Of a DNA stretch of 64,000 nt, positions 44,895 to 53,899 are shown in pieces (position 1 is the first letter of the stretch; every line of letters starts with the position of its first letter). The notes beneath the pieces were generated by a model. The model worked only from the letters and a program-made list of their open reading frames with translations, was not told where the DNA came from and did no database searches. The position numbers and the translations under genes are program-made. The stretch is from contig NZ_CP041146.1 of NCBI RefSeq assembly GCF_006494775.1, positions 124,001-188,000 on the forward strand. Direction: 5' to 3'. This stretch comes from Nocardioides humi (lineage in GTDB: Bacteria > Actinomycetota > Actinomycetes > Propionibacteriales > Nocardioidaceae).

Positions 44895-46406
44895 TCAGGG
44901 ACCTTCGGACGCGAGCTCCAGGGCCAGCCAGGCACCGACCCGCGCGGCCGGGTCGTCGAGGTCGAGCCCGGTCAGCCGCTCGATCTCGGCGAGCCGGTTG
45001 CGGACCGTGTTGCGGTGCACGCCGAGGTCGTCGGCGACCGCGCCGCGGGCGCCGTGGTGGCGCAGGAACGCCGCCAGGGTGGCGCGGTGCTCGGCGTCGA
45101 GCGGCGCCAGGACAGTGGCGGCGTACTCCCGGCCGAGGGCCTCGGGCACCAGCGCCAGCGGGCCGGCGTCGGCGACGTCCTCCCACCGGCGGACCGGGCT
45201 GGCCGCGGTGGTGCGGTCGAGGGCGTGGCCGGCGGACTCGGCGCTGCGGCGGGCCTCGGCGGCGGCCACGGCGCGGCCGACACCGGTGCGCAGGCCGGTG
45301 CCCCCGCCGGTGCCCGGGCCGGTGCCCGGGCCGGTGTCGCCGAGGAGAGCGAGCACCGCGCCGACCCGGACGGGCGCGGCGACCGCGACCAGCTCGCCCT
45401 CGACCAGTCCGGCGAGCACGCCGTCGGCAGCGTCCTCCAGCCGCTCGAGCGCGTCGCCGAGCGCGTCGTCGGGCCCGTCGACCCGCAGCACCCGGAGCCG
45501 GTCGGGCACCGCCCGGTCCCCCTCGGCGGCGCCGAGGAGCACCTCGGCCGAGCGGAGGTCGCCGGCGCAGAGCAGCTCGAGGGCACGGCCCCGGAGCCGG
45601 CGGTCGGCCGCTCGGCGCTCGGCCCGGCGCTCGACGGCCAGGCTGAGCAGGACGGCGGCGGTGCTCACCGCCGAGCGCCGGGGGTCGTCGAGGGTCCCGG
45701 GCAGGCTCACCGCGAGGTAGAGCTCGGGGCGACCGGCCAGGCCGATCGGCCGGACCACGGTGGTGCTCGCGCCCCGGGTGGTGGTCGAGACCGCGCCGAG
45801 GCCCTGGCCCTTGATGCCCGCGACCTCGTCCCGGACGAGGGCGAGGTCGAGCCCGTCCTCCGGCCGGGCGCCGAGCGGTCCCTCGGCGGGCGTGCCGTCG
45901 CGGTGCACGAGCGCGACCGTGGCGTCGAGGAGCTGGGCCAGCCGGTCGAGCAGCGGGCGCAGGTCGAGTCCGAGGGCCGCGCGGGTCAGCCGCCGCTGCA
46001 GGTCGAGCGCGAGCCGGGTGGACGCGGCCTCCTGGTCCTGCAGCAGCTCAGCGGCCGCCCGGGAGACGGCGACGAAGGCCGTCTCGCGGGGCACCTCCAG
46101 CAGGGTCAACCCGTGCTCGCGGCAGGCGGCGACGAGCGTGTCCGGCAGGCCGTCGTAGGTCAGGCCGATGCCGACGCCGAGCGCCGCGGCGCCCGCGGCG
46201 GCCAGCCGGCCGACGTACGCCTGCCACTGGTCGCTCCATCCGCGGGTGCCGAGACCGGTGGTGAGGAGCAGCTCGCCGCCCTCGAGGAAGGGCGTCGGGT
46301 CGGGCAGCTCGCTGGTCGCGACCCAGCGCAGGGACGGGCCGTCGACGACGTGGACCGGGCGCAGGCCCAGGCCCGGCACCGCCAGGAGGTCCGCCACCGA
46401 TACCAC
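44895..46406 (-). CDS. PucR-family transcriptional regulator, next to the GABA operon
   Basis: 503 residues. The N-terminal PucR domain (about 10-120, ELLLTTGLGTRG) is followed by a central sensory region (about 150-430) and the C-terminal PucR helix-turn-helix (VADDLGVHRNTVRNRLAEIE). A Gly-Pro-Thr repeat (GPGTGPGTGGGTG) breaks the central region near residue 365. It is divergent from gabT across a 9-base-arm inverted repeat, so it probably controls both. GTG 46406 was chosen on the reading frame and on AAGAAT 6 bases upstream; 46397 is also possible. The ligand may be GABA or a related amine. Confidence 0.9.
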   Translation of the reverse strand: MVSVADLLAVPGLGLRPVHVVDGPSLRWVATSELPDPTPFLEGGELLLTTGLGTRGWSDQWQAYVGRLAAAGAAALGVGIGLTYDGLPDTLVAACREHGLTLLEVPRETAFVAVSRAAAELLQDQEAASTRLALDLQRRLTRAALGLDLRPLLDRLAQLLDATVALVHRDGTPAEGPLGARPEDGLDLALVRDEVAGIKGQGLGAVSTTTRGASTTVVRPIGLAGRPELYLAVSLPGTLDDPRRSAVSTAAVLLSLAVERRAERRAADRRLRGRALELLCAGDLRSAEVLLGAAEGDRAVPDRLRVLRVDGPDDALGDALERLEDAADGVLAGLVEGELVAVAAPVRVGAVLALLGDTGPGTGPGTGGGTGLRTGVGRAVAAAEARRSAESAGHALDRTTAASPVRRWEDVADAGPLALVPEALGREYAATVLAPLDAEHRATLAAFLRHHGARGAVADDLGVHRNTVRNRLAEIERLTGLDLDDPAARVGAWLALELASEGP

Positions 46407-46417
46407 CGCGCCATTCT

Positions 46418-46445
46418 TGCACAATCGTTCGCCACAGATTGTGCA
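46418..46445. promoter_or_regulatory. Inverted repeat operator between pucR and gabT
   Basis: TGCACAATC (46418-46426), a 10-base spacer, and GATTGTGCA (46437-46445): perfect 9-base arms whose centres are 19 bases apart. It abuts the pucR -10 region and is centred about 60 bases upstream of the gabT start, a good place for repression of pucR and activation of gabT. Confidence 0.7.
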
Positions 46446-46478
46446 GATCGAGCATGGCCGCGGCCGCGCTGACCGTCG

Positions 46479-46484
46479 TACCGT
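46479..46484 (+). promoter_or_regulatory. -10 box TACCGT, leaderless start of gabT
   Basis: TACCGT is 6 bases before ATG 46491. Confidence 0.6.
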
Positions 46485-46490
46485 CGTGCC

Positions 46491-47834
46491 ATGACCGAGC
46501 ACACCACCGGCGGCCCCAGCATCACCCAGGAGCGCCGCCTCGTCACCGCCATCCCCGGCCCGCGCTCGCTCGAGCTCGCCGAGCGCAAGGCCAGGGCCGT
46601 CGCCTCCGGCGTCGCGGTCGGCCTGCCCGTCCAGATCGTCGCCGCCGGCGGCGGCATCCTCGTGGACGCCGACGGCAACCAGCTGATCGACCTCGGCTCC
46701 GGCATCGCCGTCACCACGGTCGGCAACAGCGCGCCGCGGGTGGTCGAGGCGGTGACCCGGCAGGTCGCCGAGTTCACCCACACCTGCTTCATGGTCACCC
46801 CCTACGAGGGCTATGTCGCCGTGGCGGAGAAGCTCAACGAGCTCACCCCCGGCACCCACGAGAAGCGCTCCGCGCTCTTCAACGCCGGCGCCGAGGCGGT
46901 CGAGAACGCCGTCAAGATCGCGCGCTCCGCGACCGGCAGGCAGGGCGTCGTGGTGTTCGACCACGCCTACCACGGCCGCACCAACCTGACGATGGCGATG
47001 ACGGCGAAGAGCATGCCGTACAAGAAGGGCTTCGGCCCGTTCGCCTCCGAGGTCTACCGCGCTCCCCTGTCCTACCCGTTCCGCGACGGCGGGCTCGACG
47101 GCGCCGAGGCGGCGCGCCGGGCGATCGACGTGATCGAGAAGCAGGTCGGCGCGGAGAGCCTCGCCGCCGTCGTGATCGAGCCGATCCAGGGCGAGGGCGG
47201 CTTCATCGTCCCAGCCGAGGGCTTCCTGCCGGCACTGGCGCAGTGGTGCCGCGACAACGGGGTGGTGTTCGTCGCGGACGAGGTGCAGACCGGATTCGCC
47301 CGCACCGGCGAGCTGTTCGCGTGCGACCACGAGGGCGTCGTACCGGACCTGATCGTGACCGCCAAGGGCATCGCCGGCGGACTTCCCCTGGCCGCCGTCA
47401 CCGGCCGCGCCGAGATCATGGACGCCGCGCACCCCGGCGGCCTGGGCGGGACGTACGGCGGCAACCCGCTCGCCTGCGCCGCCGCGCTCGCCGTCATCGA
47501 GACGATCGAGGCCGAGGGCCTGGTCGACCGCGCCCGGACCATCGGCAAGACGATGACCGAGCGGCTGCGGGCGCTGCAGGAGGCCGACCCGCGCATCGGC
47601 GAGGTCCGCGGCCGCGGCGCGATGATCGCCGTCGAGCTGGTGAGGCCGGGCACCACCGAGCCGGACGCCGACCTGACCAAGAGGGTCGCGGCCGCCGCGA
47701 ACGCCCAGGGGATGGTCGTGCTGACCTGCGGCACCTACGGCAACGTGCTGCGCTTCCTCCCCTCCCTGGCGATGCCCGACCACCTCCTCGACGAGGCACT
47801 CGACCTCCTCGCCGAGATCTTCCGGGAGAGCTGA
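46491..47834 (+). CDS. gabT: 4-aminobutyrate--2-oxoglutarate transaminase
   Basis: 447 residues. It moves the amino group of GABA to 2-oxoglutarate, giving succinate semialdehyde and glutamate. A class III aminotransferase with the PLP lysine at about 292 (TAKGIAGG) and the ADEVQTGFARTG segment carrying the conserved Asp. GAEAVENAVKIARSATGR is the substrate/PLP-phosphate region. First gene of a three-gene operon; the next ATG overlaps its stop (TGATG). Confidence 0.95.
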   Translation: MTEHTTGGPSITQERRLVTAIPGPRSLELAERKARAVASGVAVGLPVQIVAAGGGILVDADGNQLIDLGSGIAVTTVGNSAPRVVEAVTRQVAEFTHTCFMVTPYEGYVAVAEKLNELTPGTHEKRSALFNAGAEAVENAVKIARSATGRQGVVVFDHAYHGRTNLTMAMTAKSMPYKKGFGPFASEVYRAPLSYPFRDGGLDGAEAARRAIDVIEKQVGAESLAAVVIEPIQGEGGFIVPAEGFLPALAQWCRDNGVVFVADEVQTGFARTGELFACDHEGVVPDLIVTAKGIAGGLPLAAVTGRAEIMDAAHPGGLGGTYGGNPLACAAALAVIETIEAEGLVDRARTIGKTMTERLRALQEADPRIGEVRGRGAMIAVELVRPGTTEPDADLTKRVAAAANAQGMVVLTCGTYGNVLRFLPSLAMPDHLLDEALDLLAEIFRES

Positions 47835-49120
47835 TGACCACGCTCCACGAGCCCGTCGCCGCTGATCCGACGCTGGAGACGACCGGGCCGCTGGCCGACG
47901 CCCGCACGCAGCTGCGGGAGGCCACCACGCTGCTCGGGTACGACGAGGGCCTGCACCGGATGCTCGCCACCCCGCGCCGCGAGGTGACCGTCAGCATCCC
48001 GCTGCGCCGCGACGACGGCACCACCGAGCTGTTCGTCGGGCACCGGGTGCAGCACAACTTCTCCCGCGGCCCGGCCAAGGGCGGCCTGCGGTACTCCCCC
48101 GACGTCGACCTCGACGAGGTCCGCGCCCTGGCGATGTGGATGACCTGGAAGTGCGCGCTGCTCGACGTCCCCTACGGCGGCGCCAAGGGTGGCATCCGGA
48201 TCGACCCGCGCGGCTACTCGCAGGCCGAGCTGGAGCGGGTCACCCGCCGCTACACCAGCGAGATCAGCCCGCTCATCGGTCCGGAGCGCGACATCCCCGC
48301 GCCCGACATCGGCACCGACGAGCGGACCATGGCCTGGCTGATGGACACCTACTCCGTCCAGACCGGCCACACCGTCCTCGGCGTCACCACCGGCAAGCCG
48401 ATCAGCCTCGGCGGCTCCCGCGGCCGCGCCACCGCCACCTCGCGCGGCGTCGTCCACGTGGCGCTGGCCGCGTTGCGCTCGCGCGGCATCGCACCGTCGG
48501 GCGCCACCGCGGCGGTGCAGGGCTTCGGCAAGGTCGGGCGGTACGCCGCGCGCTTCCTCGCCGAGGCCGGCACCCGCGTCGTCGCCGTGTCGGACCAGTA
48601 CGGCGCGGTGCACTCCGCCGGCGGACTGGACGTGCCCGCGCTGGAGGCTCATATGGACGCGACCGGCTCGGTGGTCGGCTTCGGAGGCGGCGACGTCGTC
48701 CCACCGGAGACCGTGCTGGAGGCCGACGTCGACCTGCTCGTTCCCGCCGCCGTCGAGGGCGTGCTGCACGCCGAGAACGCCGGCCGGGTGCGGGCCCGGG
48801 TGATCGTCGAGGGTGCGAACGGCCCCACCACGCCCGAGGCGGACCGGATCCTGCAGCAGGCCGGCCGGCTCGTCGTACCGGACATCCTGGCGAACGCCGG
48901 CGGCGTGATCGTGTCCTACTTCGAGTGGGTGCAGGCCAACCAGGCGTACTGGTGGAGCGAGAGCGAGGTCGAGGCCCGCCTCACCGAGCGGATGCTCGAC
49001 GCCTGGGACTCCGTCAACGCCGCCGCCACCCGCCTCGACGTCCCCCTGCGCACCGCGGCGACCTGCCTCGCCGTCGAGCGCGTCGCGCAGGCCCACCAGC
49101 AGCGCGGCCTCTACCCGTGA
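47834..49120 (+). CDS. Glu/Leu/Phe/Val dehydrogenase
   Basis: 428 residues. It oxidatively deaminates an amino acid with NAD(P). The catalytic lysines are in RGPAKGGLRY and PYGGAKGGI, and the nucleotide loop is QGFGKVGRYAA. The PAPDIGTDERTM segment is typical of glutamate dehydrogenases, so glutamate is the likely substrate. Placed between gabT and gabD, it could recycle the glutamate made by GabT back to 2-oxoglutarate. It overlaps gabT by one base. Confidence 0.92.
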   Translation: MTTLHEPVAADPTLETTGPLADARTQLREATTLLGYDEGLHRMLATPRREVTVSIPLRRDDGTTELFVGHRVQHNFSRGPAKGGLRYSPDVDLDEVRALAMWMTWKCALLDVPYGGAKGGIRIDPRGYSQAELERVTRRYTSEISPLIGPERDIPAPDIGTDERTMAWLMDTYSVQTGHTVLGVTTGKPISLGGSRGRATATSRGVVHVALAALRSRGIAPSGATAAVQGFGKVGRYAARFLAEAGTRVVAVSDQYGAVHSAGGLDVPALEAHMDATGSVVGFGGGDVVPPETVLEADVDLLVPAAVEGVLHAENAGRVRARVIVEGANGPTTPEADRILQQAGRLVVPDILANAGGVIVSYFEWVQANQAYWWSESEVEARLTERMLDAWDSVNAAATRLDVPLRTAATCLAVERVAQAHQQRGLYP

Positions 49121-49143
49121 CCCCTCTCGATCAGGAGACGACC

Positions 49144-50526
49144 ATGAGTGACACCTTCGAGGTCCTCGACCCCGCCACCGGCGCGGTCATCGACGCCGTC
49201 GCCGACGGCACCGTCGAGGACGCGACCCGCGCCGTCGACGCGGCCGCCGCGGCCTTCCCCGGCTGGGCCGCGACCCCCACCCGGGTGCGTGCCGAGATCC
49301 TGCGCCGCTGCTACGAGCTGATGGTCCGCGACGCCGACGAGCTCACCGGCCTGATCGCCTCCGAGAACGGCAAGTCGGTCGCCGACGCGCGTGCCGAGGT
49401 CACCTACGCGGCCGAATTCTTCCGCTGGTTCTCGGAGGAGGCGGTGCGCGGCGAGGGGACGTACGGCGACGCGCCGGCCGGCGGCGCCCGGAGCCTGGTG
49501 ACGCACGCCCCCGTCGGCGTCGCCGCGCTCATCACGCCATGGAACTTCCCCGCCGCCATGGCCACCCGCAAGATCGCGCCCGCGCTCGCCGCCGGCTGCA
49601 CCGTCGTACTGAAGCCGGCGGCGGAGACGCCGCTGACCGCGCTGGCCGTGGCCCGCCTGCTGCTGGAGGCGGGGGTGCCCGAGGGTGTGGTCAACGTCGT
49701 ACCGACCACCGACGCCGCCGGGGTCGTGACGGCGTGGCTGGAGGACCCGCGGGTCCGCAAGGTCAGCTTCACCGGCTCCACCGGCGTCGGCCGCACCCTG
49801 CTGCGCCAGGCCGCCGACCGGGTCCTCAACACCAGCATGGAGCTCGGCGGCAACGCCCCCTTCGTCGTCACCGCCGACGCCGACGTCGACGCCGCGGTCG
49901 CCGGCGCGATGATCGCGAAATTCCGCGGCGGCGGCCAGGCCTGCACCGCCGCCAACCGGTTCTACGTCCACGCCGACGTGGCCTCCGAGTTCGTGGCGAA
50001 GCTCTCGGCCGCCGTCTCCGCCCTCCGCGTGGGACCGTCCGCCGACCCGGAGAACCAGATCGGTCCGGTCATCAGCGAGAGGGCACTCACCGGCATCACC
50101 AAGCTGGTCGACGCCGCGGTGGCCGATGGCGCGCGGGTGCTCGTGCAGGGGGCCGTCCCCGCGACGGGGTGGTTCTTCCCGCCGACGGTGCTGGTCGACG
50201 TACCCATGGGCGCGGCGATCCTGTCCGAGGAGATCTTCGGCCCCGTCGCCCCGATCGTCACCTGGACCGACGAGACCGAGCTGCTCGCCTCCGTCAACGA
50301 CACCGAGTTCGGCCTCGCGGCGTACGTCTTCGCCGGGCGCCTCCAAGACGCCCTCCGCCTCGGCGAGCGGATCGACGCCGGCATGGTCGGCATCAACCGC
50401 GGCATCGTCTCCGACCCCTCCGCGCCCTTCGGCGGGGTCAAGCAGAGCGGCATCGGCCGCGAGGGTGCCCACGAGGGCATCCGCGAGTACCAGGAGACGC
50501 GGTACTACAGCGTCGACTGGAGCTGA
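49144..50526 (+). CDS. gabD: Succinate-semialdehyde dehydrogenase
   Basis: 460 residues. An aldehyde dehydrogenase with Glu 233 (SMELGGNAPF) and catalytic Cys 267 (GGQACTAANRF). The sequence is closest in pattern to the GabD group (GGVKQSGIGREGAHEGI near the end). With GabT it completes GABA to succinate. ATG 49144 is preceded by AGGAGACG, a usual ribosome-binding site. Confidence 0.92.
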   Translation: MSDTFEVLDPATGAVIDAVADGTVEDATRAVDAAAAAFPGWAATPTRVRAEILRRCYELMVRDADELTGLIASENGKSVADARAEVTYAAEFFRWFSEEAVRGEGTYGDAPAGGARSLVTHAPVGVAALITPWNFPAAMATRKIAPALAAGCTVVLKPAAETPLTALAVARLLLEAGVPEGVVNVVPTTDAAGVVTAWLEDPRVRKVSFTGSTGVGRTLLRQAADRVLNTSMELGGNAPFVVTADADVDAAVAGAMIAKFRGGGQACTAANRFYVHADVASEFVAKLSAAVSALRVGPSADPENQIGPVISERALTGITKLVDAAVADGARVLVQGAVPATGWFFPPTVLVDVPMGAAILSEEIFGPVAPIVTWTDETELLASVNDTEFGLAAYVFAGRLQDALRLGERIDAGMVGINRGIVSDPSAPFGGVKQSGIGREGAHEGIREYQETRYYSVDWS

Positions 50527-50551
50527 GTCAGTCACGCGACCAGCTCACCCG

Positions 50552-50584
50552 CACCGCCTCTCGTCGTACTCGGCGGGGGCGGTG
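50552..50584 (+). terminator. Possible terminator of the gab operon
   Basis: CACCGCC (50552-50558) can pair with GGCGGTG (50578-50584) 25 bases after the gabD stop. The loop is long and there is no U-tail. Confidence 0.35.
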
Positions 50585-50630
50585 TCATTGGGGGCCACCC
50601 CGCAAGGTCCTCTCGGGGGCAGCCACCACC

Positions 50631-50636
50631 TACGCT
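50631..50636 (+). promoter_or_regulatory. -10 box TACGCT, leaderless start of a hypothetical gene
   Basis: TACGCT is 6 bases before GTG 50643. Confidence 0.55.
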
Positions 50637-50642
50637 GACCTC

Positions 50643-51146
50643 GTGGACGACGAGTGGGACGTATCCGACGCCGAGCTCGACTCCTGGCTTGAGGAGTGGG
50701 AGGCGGTCGACCGAGCCGCGGCCGCGTACCTCGCCGAACGCGTTCCCGGCGTTCAGGACGACCTGGACGACGACGAGTCGTCCTGGCTGGACAGCCTCGC
50801 CGAGACCATCTCGCCAGCAGACGAGCCCGAGGAGCACGACGTCGAGGCGGTGTCTGCCGTCATGGCGCTCCAGCACGCCGACTGGCTGGGACTGGCGCTG
50901 GGCGTGACCAGGCGTGGAGCGGGCAGCACGATCGATCCGCAGCTCGTGCAGGCCGACATCGAATCGCTGGAGGACGTCGAGGGAGACATCGAGGACCCCG
51001 AGGGGCACCTCGCCGTACTCGAGCTCGGGCTGCTCCATCTGACGCCGGCCTGGCAGGACCTCGGGGTGCTCGACGGCGATCTGCGGATCACCGAACGCGG
51101 GGTCTGGGGGCTGCCCAGGGCGCTCCACCGCATCTGGAGCGACTGA
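50643..51146 (+). CDS. Acidic hypothetical protein
   Basis: 167 residues, strongly acidic, no recognised domain. The first half is Asp/Glu-rich and probably helical (VSDAELDSWLEEWEAVDRAA); the second half has alternating hydrophobic sequence (HLAVLELGLLHLTPAWQDLG). Strong acidity would suit a protein that binds a basic partner. The GTG start is supported by the adjacent -10 box. It stands between gabD and serA and shares no clear pathway with them. Confidence 0.65.
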   Translation: MDDEWDVSDAELDSWLEEWEAVDRAAAAYLAERVPGVQDDLDDDESSWLDSLAETISPADEPEEHDVEAVSAVMALQHADWLGLALGVTRRGAGSTIDPQLVQADIESLEDVEGDIEDPEGHLAVLELGLLHLTPAWQDLGVLDGDLRITERGVWGLPRALHRIWSD

Positions 51147-51194
51147 GCACGGCCCGAACGCCGGTCCCGACTCGTCGCAACCGCCGCTCCCCCG

Positions 51195-51200
51195 TAGGGT
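51195..51200 (+). promoter_or_regulatory. -10 box TAGGGT, leaderless start of serA
   Basis: TAGGGT is 6 bases before GTG 51207. Confidence 0.6.
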
Positions 51201-51206
51201 TCTGCC

Positions 51207-52400
51207 GTGAAGGCTCTGCTGCTCGAGAACATCCACTCCGCCGCCGTCGAGACCCTGGAGGCCCGGGGCTACGACGTGGAGCTGCGTCAGGGCTCCCTGT
51301 CCGAGGACGAGCTGATCGCCGCGCTGCCCGGCGTCCACCTGCTCGGCGTACGCTCCAACACGAACGTGACCGGCAAGGTGCTGGACAGCGCCGGCGACCT
51401 CGTGGCGGTCGGGTGCTTCTGCATCGGCACCAACCAGGTCGACCTGAAGACGGCGGCGGCGAAGGGCATCGGCGTGTTCAACGCGCCGTACTCCAACACC
51501 CGCAGCGTCGTCGAGCTGGTCATCGCGGAGATCATCGCGCTGGCGCGCCGGCTGCCGGAGAAGACCCAGCGCATGCACGAGGGCGTGTGGGACAAGTCGG
51601 CCAAGGGCAGCCACGAGGTGCGCGGGCGGACGATGGGCATCGTGGGGTACGGCAATATCGGTACCCAGCTCTCGACGGTGGCCGAGGCGCTCGGGTTCAA
51701 CGTCGTCTTCTACGACACGGCCGACCGGCCGGCCCACGGTACGGCGCGGCGTGCCCGCTCGCTCAAGGACCTGCTCGAGGTGGCGGACGTCGTCAGCCTG
51801 CACGTCGACGGCCGCCCCGGGAACGCGGGCTTCTTCGGTGCTGCGGAGTTCGCCGCGATGAAGCCGCGGGCGCTGTTCATCAACGCCTCGCGCGGCATGG
51901 TCGTCGACTACGAGGCGCTGCGCGACCACCTGGAGTCCGGGCACATCGCCGGCGCCGCCGTCGACGTCTTCCCCGCCGAGCCGAAGGCCCAGGGCGACCC
52001 GTTCGACTCCGTGCTGCGCGGCCTCGACAACGTCATCCTGACGCCCCACATCGGCGGCTCGACGCAGGAGGCGCAGGAGGAGATCGGCTGGTTCGTGGCG
52101 GAGAAGCTGGCCCGCTTCGCCCTCGAGGGGAGTACGGCGCTCTCGGTCAACCTCCCCGCCGTACAGCCTCCCGACCTCCCGGCCGGCCGCCGCCTCGGAC
52201 TGCTGCACCACAACGTCCCCGGCGTCCTCGCGGACCTCAACGCGACCTTCGCGGAGGCCGGCGACAACGTCGTCGACCAGCTGCTGTCGACCAAGGACGG
52301 CCTCGGGTACGTCGTGATCGACGCGGCCGAGCCGCTCTCGTCGGAGGCTCTCGAGCGGCTGCGCGCCGCGGAGTACTGCGTCTGGGCGCGCACCTGGTGA
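51207..52400 (+). CDS. serA: D-3-phosphoglycerate dehydrogenase
   Basis: 397 residues. First step of serine synthesis, or the reverse. The nucleotide loop is GIVGYGNIGTQLS; the active site has NASRGMVVDYEAL, and the catalytic His is in TPHIGGSTQEAQ. The C-terminal part (about 315-397) is an ACT domain like the E. coli enzyme, unlike the longer mycobacterial form, so serine feedback is likely. A 10-base-arm hairpin follows the gene. It is separate from the gab operon. Confidence 0.93.
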   Translation: MKALLLENIHSAAVETLEARGYDVELRQGSLSEDELIAALPGVHLLGVRSNTNVTGKVLDSAGDLVAVGCFCIGTNQVDLKTAAAKGIGVFNAPYSNTRSVVELVIAEIIALARRLPEKTQRMHEGVWDKSAKGSHEVRGRTMGIVGYGNIGTQLSTVAEALGFNVVFYDTADRPAHGTARRARSLKDLLEVADVVSLHVDGRPGNAGFFGAAEFAAMKPRALFINASRGMVVDYEALRDHLESGHIAGAAVDVFPAEPKAQGDPFDSVLRGLDNVILTPHIGGSTQEAQEEIGWFVAEKLARFALEGSTALSVNLPAVQPPDLPAGRRLGLLHHNVPGVLADLNATFAEAGDNVVDQLLSTKDGLGYVVIDAAEPLSSEALERLRAAEYCVWARTW

Positions 52401-52415
52401 CCTGGTGAGTCGTGC

Positions 52416-52442
52416 GCGGCCTGTGCGTCGTCCACAGGCCGC
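52416..52442 (+). terminator. Hairpin terminator of serA
   Basis: GCGGCCTGTG (52416-52425) and its exact complement (52433-52442) are separated by 7 bases, starting 16 bases after the serA stop. No U-tail. Confidence 0.6.
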
Positions 52443-52476
52443 CGGATGGCGGTGGCGTCCTCCGCCCGGATCGGGA

Positions 52477-52482
52477 TAGCGT
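52477..52482 (+). promoter_or_regulatory. -10 box TAGCGT of the lipoprotein gene (leadered)
   Basis: GGGATAGCGT lies 46 bases before ATG 52529. GGGAGG lies 5 bases before that ATG, so this transcript has a normal leader. Confidence 0.5.
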
Positions 52483-52528
52483 CCCCCACGCGTCCCCGGT
52501 CCGGGCGCAGCACATCTCGGGAGGACCC

Positions 52529-53107
52529 ATGCGCCTGCTCCGCACGCTGGCCGCGGCTCTGGCCGTGCTACTGGCTTTGGCCGCCTGCACCGACGACTCC
52601 GCTCCCCGTGACCCGTCGTCGACCTGGAGCCCCACCGGCACCATGGAGACCCCGTCATCCAACGCGGGGCAAACGCCCACCGAGCCGGCGTTGCCCGACG
52701 CCGCCACCCAGGCCAGCGAGGACGGCGCCCGGGCGTTCATCACGTACTACTGGGACCTGATCAACTACGCCCAGGTCACCGGAGACGTGAAGGCGCTCAA
52801 GGCAGCATCGGGACCGAACTGCGAGGGCTGCAAGGCAGGCATCCACGCAATCAGGGAGATCTACAAGGGCGGCGGTCACATAACGGATGGCCAGTACGAG
52901 CCTGAGATCCAAACGTTGAAACCGTTCCAGGTGCAGGAACACGACATCGACGCGTTCGAGGCAAAGGTCACCGTCAGGAATGCAGCCCACAGTGCGGTCA
53001 ACGGCGACGGGACTGCCACTCCCTACGCCGCGGACACCAGTCGCTACTTGCTCTACGTCCTTTGGGTTGAGAGTCGTTGGCGTCTTGATGTGATGGAGTT
53101 GAAGTAG
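52529..53107 (+). CDS. DUF6318-type lipoprotein
   Basis: 192 residues. The signal peptide ends in LALAAC, a lipobox, so Cys 20 would be lipidated. A Ser/Thr/Pro-rich linker follows, then a compact domain (GARAFITYYWDLINYAQ, with CEGCKAGI) typical of DUF6318. Function unknown. Codon use and GC are somewhat different from neighbouring genes. The next secreted protein starts 1 base after its stop, so they probably form a pair. Confidence 0.85.
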   Translation: MRLLRTLAAALAVLLALAACTDDSAPRDPSSTWSPTGTMETPSSNAGQTPTEPALPDAATQASEDGARAFITYYWDLINYAQVTGDVKALKAASGPNCEGCKAGIHAIREIYKGGGHITDGQYEPEIQTLKPFQVQEHDIDAFEAKVTVRNAAHSAVNGDGTATPYAADTSRYLLYVLWVESRWRLDVMELK

Positions 53108-53108
53108 C

Positions 53109-53849
53109 ATGCGGTGCCCGCTGATGCTCGCCAGCATGATCGTGCTCATGTGTTGGCCGCTGCAGGTCGTGGCGGACCCCGGTCCTCCCCAGCCAGACGT
53201 GACCACGGGGGCAGGGCGCAACGGCTTCTGGGGAACGGCTCAGCAACAGAAACCGCCCAGTGGCAGCGGTGCCAATGCGAGTTCCGGATCAGCCACACGA
53301 GGCACCCCGGAGATCCGACTCGGCAACGCTACCTGCGGTGAACCCAACCAGGCTGCGGACGCTGCCGGCGTCATCTATTGTCCCGGTCCCACCACCGAAC
53401 CCGAGGTGCTCACCGTCGCCGACATCCAACGCGCCTTCGCCGAGCTCCCCCTCCCCGCCAGCACCCTCGTCATCCAACCACCCGACGGCCTCACGCTGGT
53501 CAACTTCGCCACGAACTTCTACACCACCAGCACCAGCACGATCAGCACCACCGTGTCCCTGCTCGGGCAGGAGGTCACGCTGGAAGCAACACCAGCGACG
53601 TTCCACTGGTACTTCGGCGACGGCGAGTCGACCAGCACCCGCAAGCCCGGCGCGCCGTACCCCGACCTCACCATCACCCACCACTACCAACGCAAGGGCG
53701 ACTACCTCCCCAGCCTCACCACCACCTACACCGGCCGCTACAAGATCGCCGACGGCCCCTGGCACACCATCCCCGGCACCGTCACCATCGACGGCACCAC
53801 TCAACCCCTCCGCGCCATCGAGGCCCAACCCAAACTGGTCGGCTACTGA
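53109..53849 (+). CDS. Exported PKD-like domain protein
   Basis: 246 residues with a signal peptide (MRCPLMLASMIVLMCWPLQVVA) and then a low-complexity Gly/Ser region. The second half holds a PKD-like motif (FHWYFGDGES, then THHYQRKGDYLPSLTTTY), which suggests binding at the cell surface. It is immediately downstream of the lipoprotein gene. The first part is lower in GC than average. No catalytic motif is seen. Confidence 0.75.
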   Translation: MRCPLMLASMIVLMCWPLQVVADPGPPQPDVTTGAGRNGFWGTAQQQKPPSGSGANASSGSATRGTPEIRLGNATCGEPNQAADAAGVIYCPGPTTEPEVLTVADIQRAFAELPLPASTLVIQPPDGLTLVNFATNFYTTSTSTISTTVSLLGQEVTLEATPATFHWYFGDGESTSTRKPGAPYPDLTITHHYQRKGDYLPSLTTTYTGRYKIADGPWHTIPGTVTIDGTTQPLRAIEAQPKLVGY

Positions 53850-53899
53850 CCGGCGCCGACAGGCGGGGTTGTGTCGGACCTCCTTGGTGTCATGGATCC

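Noticed and set aside
45294-45345. Tandem GGTGCCCGGGCC repeats as a possible mobile element end
   Set aside because: They lie in frame inside the pucR gene and encode a Gly-Pro-Thr linker; simple expansion explains them.
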